Positions 57,831-64,000 of a stretch of DNA of 64,000 nt are shown piece after piece. The translations under genes were made by a program, and so were the position numbers. Each line of letters begins with the position of its first letter. The first letter of the stretch is position 1. Source of the stretch: Verticillium longisporum (lineage: Eukaryota > Ascomycota > Sordariomycetes > Glomerellales > Plectosphaerellaceae); contig JAETXT010000001.1 of the NCBI GenBank assembly GCA_019188255.1, forward strand, positions 3,968,001-4,032,000. The letters run 5' to 3'. The notes under the pieces are model-generated. The model was not told where the DNA came from and did no database searches. It saw only the letters and a list, made by a program, of their open reading frames with translations.

Positions 57831-57853
57831 TAGGTACCTGCCTAGGTACCTAC
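57831..57853. repeat. TAGGTACCTGCCTAGGTACC palindromic repeat
   Basis: Two TAGGTACCT palindromes separated by two bases, of the same type as those at 6641, 43985, 51754 and 57241. Confidence 0.8.
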
Positions 57854-59609
57854 AGCACAGGACCTCCCAAGGGACTTTCCTAGCGAGCATCGATTTGAGC
57901 AAGGCGGCAGGCTGCTGGTCCAAGCGCTGAGCATCCAGTATCGTTGACTGCCTTGCCTGCCCAAATGTTTCTGTTCAGCTGGAATTTTTCCATGAGGGGG
58001 GTTTCGACATGATCTGCCACCCATCTCAATCTATCCTCCTACCGCCCCCTTCCCGGTCTTGGATTCCCTGTCTTGCAATGTCCATGTTCAATCTTGGCTT
58101 GGCACTCTACCAGAAGATCGTGAACAGCATGCGTGCCATCCATCGGGTGTGTGGAACCAGGCCACACCACACAATCGCATCCTCCCCCCCTCCCCACCAA
58201 ATAACGCATCGACACAGACTATGGCCATTTATTGCTCTCGAGTATCGTCCTACCAATCGCCACATTGGGTGGCACCAAGCACTCCAGTGCTGACGGTCGC
58301 TGCTGCCGGTGGGAAATCTTGTCTTCGCCCCCAACGACGATCTCTAACAACCTTTTGGCTCTCCTCCCTCCTGCAGTCAATCCAGGCCAACCATGCAGTT
58401 TGGCGGCCTCGGAGGCAGGAAAAATAGCATGCAAGCAGGACCTGTCGCATTGTCGCATGCGGCTTGCAAGACGACTGGCGCGCCCAACGCTGCGAACATG
58501 TAAGGGGGCCAAGCTGGCAAGGGGTCGGCCCACTGGCCATGGGCTGTTTGCTCTGCAACCATTTCGGCTGAAACTCTTACTGCGCCTGCCTCGATGTCGT
58601 AGAGGCTTGTTCGCCGCATCCGGCTGCTTGGCTTGTCCTATGTACCCAGCATCGCCACTCTCGAAAGCACCCCGAACCTTCCAGAGGGATTTGGACTGAC
58701 TGGCCAAGTGAGTTGGGTGTTTGGCCAAAAAGCTCAAAACAGAAAAAGTGCGAGGAGCGCTACCTGTCCAAGGACCCCAGGATTGAGAGGGAGAGGGGCG
58801 TGGGGTTCCCTGGTTGCACAGGCACGTGCGTGATCAAGACTCAATGCGACCCTGGGGACACCTTGGATTTTCTTGGCTGATCTTGAACGCCAGCATCCCA
58901 AATTCCGAACACCCGCACTCCTTGACCCGAGCTTCTGGGTCTGTCTCGATTTGGGCGGCGGCGGCGGCGGCAGGTAATAACCCGTGCCGTTTACCGACCA
59001 GAGACGCGCAACGTGACGACGACGACGGCAGCGGCAGCGGCAACGACTATACAAGCAGGATACACTCGGGTACTTGATGCCACGCAAGCCGTTGCGTACA
59101 CCGAGTAGAAATTTCGGTATACTGCTTTCCACCACCGCTTCGTATTGCCTCTCCTTCCCTCGCCCCTCCCTCGCCTGATGATCCCTCAGGCGTTGCTTGG
59201 TTATGAAGCCATAGGCATTGCGATGAAACGTCGTCTGTTCTCCCTGCGGGCGGGGAGAGGGGTAAGGGTCAATGCGCAATGCCATCAGACATGTCAAATT
59301 GCCATCGCGATACCCTCGTCTGGCGCTTAGGTAGAGGGTGGAGACTTTGCGCTTAGAATAGAAATGGCTTGGCGGGTCGACACGCCTTATGTTCCGTGAA
59401 CGTCACGGTCGTCTGGAGCTCTGCGACGGCCTAGTCTCATGTCTGAAGTAGAGCAGCAACCAACATCGGCTGACAGGCGCTCGACAGACAACAGTCTCTT
59501 TCGGAGAGTTGATTTTGTGCATTCGCTCATGTTTGATCAATTGAGCACGCTGCTGCCTGGCCAATCGTACACGGAATCCAGACCTATCTCTACACCGAAT
59601 TGCTTGGTC

Positions 59610-60167
59610 TCATGTCACCTGCTCAACGTGCCTCCGAATAGTTTCCGCAGCGACAGCCGGCTCTAAGTTCGTGATATCCAGTTCCAACTCGCGATCTCCC
59701 CCGAATCGATGCAGGCCCTCCTCTCGCCGGATCTGCCGCAGAATCTCGACATTCACCAGCTTCGTGTTTGTTCGACCGCCGCGCCCCTCTCCCACAATCC
59801 TCCTCTCGTTCTCTTGCGCATCACAGTGGAGAATGACCGACACGAAAGGAACGTTGCGCCGTGCGGCAGCATCTTTGTAGTCCTGAGCAGCGGCGGCAGC
59901 CTCGGCGCTGTCTTCCCTCGAATCTGTAAAGATCCACGTCACGCCATCTGTCACGTCGTGTGTGGAGATGATGTCCAGGAAGAACCGTCGCGCAGCCGTT
60001 CGCAAATGTTGGTAATGCGGCGACGAGCGCTCAACCAGGGCAGCGACGCCGTCGATCATGAGGTGGTTGTCGTAGACTTTAGACTGGGGTATCCGCCTCT
60101 CCAGCTCCTTTGCCACGGTCAGCTTGCCGACAGCGGGGTAGCCGTTGATGTAGATGTATGTTGCCAT
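59610..60167 (-). CDS. P-loop kinase-like protein (AAA_33 type), unknown substrate
   Basis: Single exon, 185 residues from the ATG at 60167 (an earlier in-frame ATG at 60182 adds MLETN). The Walker A loop GYPAVGKLT (Gly9-Thr17) follows the first strand YIYIN directly, as in small nucleoside-kinase-like P-loop proteins. A conserved YDNHLMIDG segment follows. WIFTDSREDSAEAAAAAQDYKDAAARR looks like the Walker B/lid region, and VILHCDAQENERRIVGEGRGGR holds Arg residues of a lid. No membrane or signal sequence. Intron-free and compact, it resembles bacterial AAA_33 or zeta-toxin/chloramphenicol phosphotransferase-fold kinases, so horizontal origin is possible. The substrate cannot be inferred. Confidence 0.82.
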   Translation of the reverse strand: MATYIYINGYPAVGKLTVAKELERRIPQSKVYDNHLMIDGVAALVERSSPHYQHLRTAARRFFLDIISTHDVTDGVTWIFTDSREDSAEAAAAAQDYKDAAARRNVPFVSVILHCDAQENERRIVGEGRGGRTNTKLVNVEILRQIRREEGLHRFGGDRELELDITNLEPAVAAETIRRHVEQVT

Positions 60168-62746
60168 GTTCGTTTCTAGCAATCGAGGGTTAGAAGAGCC
60201 TTGGCATAGCGAACAAGGCTTCTTTCTTGTATGCTAGTACAGGTTATGAGACAAACTGATAGCCTCACTACCCTTGCGGGTAGCGGATCTGAGGCGTGGG
60301 CTGGCGCTAAGGGTATGACTCCCGCAGAGGCAATCCTTCAACTGCTGAGTAGCGTCACTCACTGTTGTGTTGGAATTCGCCGTGACTCAGGTGAGGCAAG
60401 GCAAGGCTTACGTCGCCTAAGGAACCTTCATGATAGATGGCTGCTGGCAACCTTGCGATCCGTTCAATCGGAGTAGCTGACTGTGCATTAGGACGACAGT
60501 TCAAAGGACAGCATGCGTTGCTGGCAATTGAAGGTCAAAGACCATCATAAGAAGAATTGCGCGCAGCGCATTGAGAATCGCAGAGGGTATTTTGAACGCG
60601 TTTCTCTGTTCTTCTTTTTCCAAAACGAAGGAAGTATTAGTTGATTGGATACCTACAACTGTAGAAAGGCTCCGTAAACCTGAAAAGCAAGGACCTCATT
60701 CTTGCGCACGCATCATATATAGCAACCGCAGCCGGCTGATTGATCGGGAACTTGCGGTGGCATCCGCCTGGGTATCGTTGAGATGATGATGCCGGAAGCA
60801 ACCCTGCCGCTGTCAACCAGGTTCATACCTTCATTTGGGGCACTAGGCGTCCTTTCGTCCGGTCTTCCATTTCCGCCAAAGGTCGTATCAATGAAGTAGT
60901 GATTTGAAAGTTGGTGAGCTAGAGGAGGTGTCTCGTCAGCGTGGCCAGGCGAATTGGCGGCAACAAGGGCCTCCAGTGCCTCCTCCAGTGCCTCCTCCAG
61001 TGCCTCCTCCAACGCCCGGTTGCTCTCCTCGTCATTTGGCTCTTGTCTGCTTCTCATGTTCAGCCTCCATATTTATGGCTTTGCAAGTCCGAGGATGCTG
61101 TAAAGTCAAAATTGGCTCCGTCTCAAAAGCACACGACACATCGGTAGTACGCCTGGAGCCTGTCGAAAGATTCGCAAACCATCAGATGACTACTCGCAAC
61201 AATGTTGTAGCGAGGGGCCCGGACTTTGCCCTGCTGTGAGAGATAGAGGTCCAAGTGGTCATCCACCTCGAGGTGGCCACGGCGCCAAACGAACCTCGTC
61301 TTCAGCCGGACAGCGTCGTCGGCGAGGTCCTTGCTGCTCACGCGGCGTTCCTGACAGAGTATCGCGTCCTTGCAAAAGTCCCTGTTTTCACCGCTGTCGC
61401 TGAACCGTCCAGGAGCTGTCTTGTCCGTCTTGCCGCACAGTCTGCCGCCCTTGGACGATCGTCAGAGCCCAATCATCCACCTGAACTTGGAAGTTTCCGA
61501 GGAGCGACGACGAATGAATCTTCGAAGGGACTTTCACAATGATACAGGCAAATCACGGACTGACGAATAGAGATCCGAAGGGTAAGAACACAAGAAAACC
61601 ATTGGAAGAGTTGCGCGTGGGAAAGACCTCTGGCTTGCATGATCCCTGTGATCACTTCAACGAGAAGACTCGCGAGCTGGCGACGCATTACGAGGTGCAT
61701 CCCCACCCACTCTTGTCTTTCCAAACGAATTGTCTTGCCTTTTATAGCAACTAGTCTAGGCCTGGGTCACCAGCTTGCGCGTGCTGTCTGAATCGCCAAT
61801 GTCACAACCCAAGTCATCAAGCGACACGTGTGGCAGGACTTCCATGATGCCATCCCTGACCTCTCGGATGACGAGAATCTGAAGTTGGCAGTCGTTTACC
61901 CGCAGCTAGAAGAGCAAAGAGCCGGAAAAGAAAAGGACAAGGACGGCATCACGGCGTTGCTCGAGAGACTGGGAAACTGCAACCGCCTCATCGATCCTCT
62001 GACAGTAGAATCAGCTGCTTGCAAATACCATGGCCGCATGAAGATATTGGGCTGTGTATGAGGTTGTTTGCAGAAATCAAAGATCTCAGTTTTATCTCTT
62101 GAAATTTTATAAATAAAAAAGCCCGCGACGATGGTCATGGTAAGTTCCATGTATCCAAATGCCAAGGATATGATGGGTAGGATTTTTGGCGGGCTAAGTC
62201 AATCACCACCAGTCTTACATACTTGTGTTTACCTTGGACCATTCGGAATTGGTAGCAGCCGGTTGGATGATTCTTGGGATTGAGGCCGCAAGACTTATAC
62301 ATGTGATTTCATCGTATCCATTCCAGAATTGCAGCGGTTGGACAACCTGACCGCTTGTCTGTATGAACAAGCTCGCACATCGACCTTCCGCTATGAGCCT
62401 GAGATCGGCAGCCATCCATAGATGGCGGCTATCTGATGACGATGTTCGGTGGCTCTTGTGATGATATTGCTACGATCTCCACGCTAGAATAGCGTGGAAG
62501 GCACACCCAATGGATTGAACAAGGGCAGGTCTTTCCATTTATTTGTACTTGAGCCTTGCGGATGATTTGTTTAACTTCAAGCAAGCACAGCCCCTGTTGA
62601 CACCTCCCTTTTTTGGGTTCCGTCATTTACATTTACAGGTTCTGGCAGGCGTTCACACCAGCTTCGATTGTTGCCCGGCTGCCTCAAAGAGCTGCCAAGC
62701 GTACTTTCGTGCCATGGATCGTTAGCAGCCCCGTAGCCAGTCGAGA
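60168..62746. other. Region of uncertain coding content
   Basis: No gene is firmly supported. A minus frame at 60713-61057 encodes a fourfold EEAL repeat from a 12-bp tandem array. Another minus frame ending near 61123 (KDLADDAVRLKTRFVWRRGHLEVDDHLDLYLS) and a plus frame at 61828-62061 (PDLSDDENLKLAVVYPQLEEQ) look somewhat protein-like but have no recognisable domain or exon partners. They may be exons of one or two unrecognised genes or remnants. The plus-strand pieces could be upstream exons of the gene at 62747. Confidence 0.35.
60969..61014. repeat. 12-bp tandem repeat CCTCCTCCAGTG
   Basis: A partial unit at 60969-60978, two perfect copies (60979-60990, 60991-61002) and a variant ending AACG (61003-61014). 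Read on the minus strand in one frame it gives repeated Glu-Glu-Ala-Leu. Confidence 0.85.
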
Positions 62747-64000
62747 ATGCATCACGGGTCCGCACAGCCGAGTGGGACACGACGCCTACCCAATGATGCG
62801 CTGGCAGCGCTTCAGACAACAGATTGTGGGATCGCTAATGGCACAATGGACGGCAACGAGCTTGTCGAGCTTTGGCTGCAGCGAGTCAACGATCGTCCGC
62901 GCAACACGACCGCTATTCTAGGGAAGAGACACGACAGGCATCGCACGCAAAGAAGAACGGTGCGGCATCGGGAACATCTTGCTGGTGGAGATGCGTGTGA
63001 TACGATCGGTCAGAGTCAAAAGCATACCTGGGCTGATGACAACCCTCTCCCACCCACTCGAGATCATGTTGATACGGCTAATGGATCTCTGGAAGATGAT
63101 TCGCCACGGATGCCAGCATTCGAGAAGAGAGCCAGACACAAGACAAGGCATGACAAGTACGATTTGCATGGATCGCCCCAAAAAACAGTCTCGAAAAGCA
63201 AAGCAGAAAAGATCAAGCGCCCAAGTCGACGCAGAGAGACCAACAATAGGATCCTGCTAGCTTCACGTGAGGTCATGGACAACTTTGCTCCAGAAGCAGT
63301 CCATAATAGCCGAGTGACGGTATGTTCCTAGCTTCGGTATGCACCTGTCGGAAAGCTCACAAAGCACAGCTGCAGCCTGCTAATACGCCTGGTCTGTTCC
63401 ATAACGGGCGTCACGCTACACAGCAGAGTGAGTTTACCTTCCGATCCTTTCCAAGCTGCTTTTGACGGATATCAGTCCAAGATCTTGGCCACGGCTCCAT
63501 GGAAATTGCATCGTCTCATGAGCACCGACTGGCGAAGAAATGCGTACCCTCACGGTCTCGCGACAGAAAACATAAGAAAAGGGGAAGAGAATTAGACGAA
63601 GCTTCCGACATATTCAGGCGTCCTATGTTGCAGGGCGATCGTCAGAAGGTGCAGGATATGGGTAACATCGTCAAAGACCGAGAGATAAGCGGCCACAGAC
63701 TTGGAGACGTCATTGGTGACCAGCCAGAAAGTCATTCTTCATTTCCACTCGAGAATCCCATTCGCGGAGGCCGACCATCAACGGGCCAGAACACCTCCTA
63801 TTGCACTTGGTCCACAAGTGACATGTCCAGAGAAAGGCATCCTGACCAGCAATCACACCAGCTGGGACGCGACTGTCAAAGAAGTCTGACGCCAGACTAT
63901 GTACAGAAAGCTCTGCAGGAATCCGGAGTACTCCAAGGTACAGGTGTAGGTAAAAGAGGTCATCAGATTCAGAACCCACATCAAATCGACGCACTAAGGC
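62747..64000 (+). CDS. Unrecognised fungal protein, 3' part beyond window
   Basis: Exons about 62747-63319, 63376-63427 and 63476 to beyond 64000. Splice sites are good (GTATGT...TGCAG, GTGAGT...TATCAG) and phases match (ACG|CCT, A|TC), leaving more than 380 codons open to the window end. The protein is basic and disordered: KRHDRHRTQRRTVRHREH, SKAEKIKRPSRRRETNNR, SRSRDRKHKKRGRELD, then YCTWSTSDMSRERH and RSLTPDYVQKALQESGVL, which look like short conserved motifs. A nuclear protein is likely from the basic stretches. An in-frame TAG lies just upstream of 62747, so either this ATG is the start or an upstream exon is spliced in (an acceptor-like TTTACAG lies near 62638). No family is recognised. 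Confidence 0.6.

Larger units (their letters stand above)
55205..59609. other. Long intergenic region, no gene seen
   Basis: About 4.4 kb. 55.2-56.4 kb is CT/GA-rich upstream sequence of the RRM gene. A 349-codon minus frame (55587-56636) begins in a CATGCTCCA repeat and has no domain. Other frames (57382-57825 +, 58219-58737 -, 58734-59297 -) are likewise unsupported. TAGGTACC palindromes lie at 57241-57250 and 57831-57853. Confidence 0.45.

Overview
The window is 64 kb of nuclear DNA from a filamentous ascomycete. The evidence is short GT-AG introns (about 45-110 bp) with CTAAC/CTGAC-like branch sites, GC-rich coding sequence, long CT-rich intergenic spaces, an AT-rich block with the dinucleotide signature of repeat-induced point mutation (RIP), and fungus-restricted families (a DUF3405 protein, a fungal RNA-dependent RNA polymerase, several conserved fungal proteins of unknown role). 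Gene content suggests Sordariomycetes, probably Hypocreales; that placement is inference.

Layout. 1-1450: RIP-mutated AT-rich DNA followed by a probable solo LTR. 2026-6387: a divergent pair, a GH27 alpha-galactosidase (with C-terminal KDEL) and an MFS sugar permease, which together look like an alpha-galactoside uptake and hydrolysis module. 8135-15254: a conserved fungal protein, a Cys/Met-metabolism PLP enzyme, an eight-exon class I terpene synthase and a membrane-anchored polysaccharide deacetylase. 15.3-18.2 kb: a gene-poor stretch. 18199-19140: a conserved fungal protein. 22682-30765: a compact housekeeping block with PWP1 (ribosome biogenesis), PRP16 (spliceosomal DEAH helicase), a four-exon acylphosphatase hidden behind PRP16, and a Tls1/C9orf78 homologue. 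31460-33128: a zinc-binding protein. 36914-41068: an RNA-dependent RNA polymerase. 42618-50425: a penta-EF-hand protein, a multi-pass membrane protein and a DUF3405 protein. 52666-55204: a ChaC gamma-glutamylcyclotransferase with a 5-nt micro-exon and a glycine-rich RRM protein. 59610-60167: a P-loop kinase-like protein. 62747-64000: a gene cut by the right edge.

Functional links are mostly pairwise. GH27 and the permease share a promoter. PWP1 and PRP16 share a divergent 561-bp promoter. PRP16 and Tls1 are both splicing-related. The RdRP and RIP represent two separate genome-defence systems acting in this genome. The terpene synthase has no recognisable tailoring enzyme beside it.

A striking feature is that several conserved genes carry a single-base break: GH27, penta-EF-hand (two), the membrane protein, the terpene synthase exon 4/5 junction, and an in-frame TAG in PRP16. 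Several of the breaks lie in homopolymers, so draft-assembly error is the simplest explanation, but each should be checked before being called a pseudogene.
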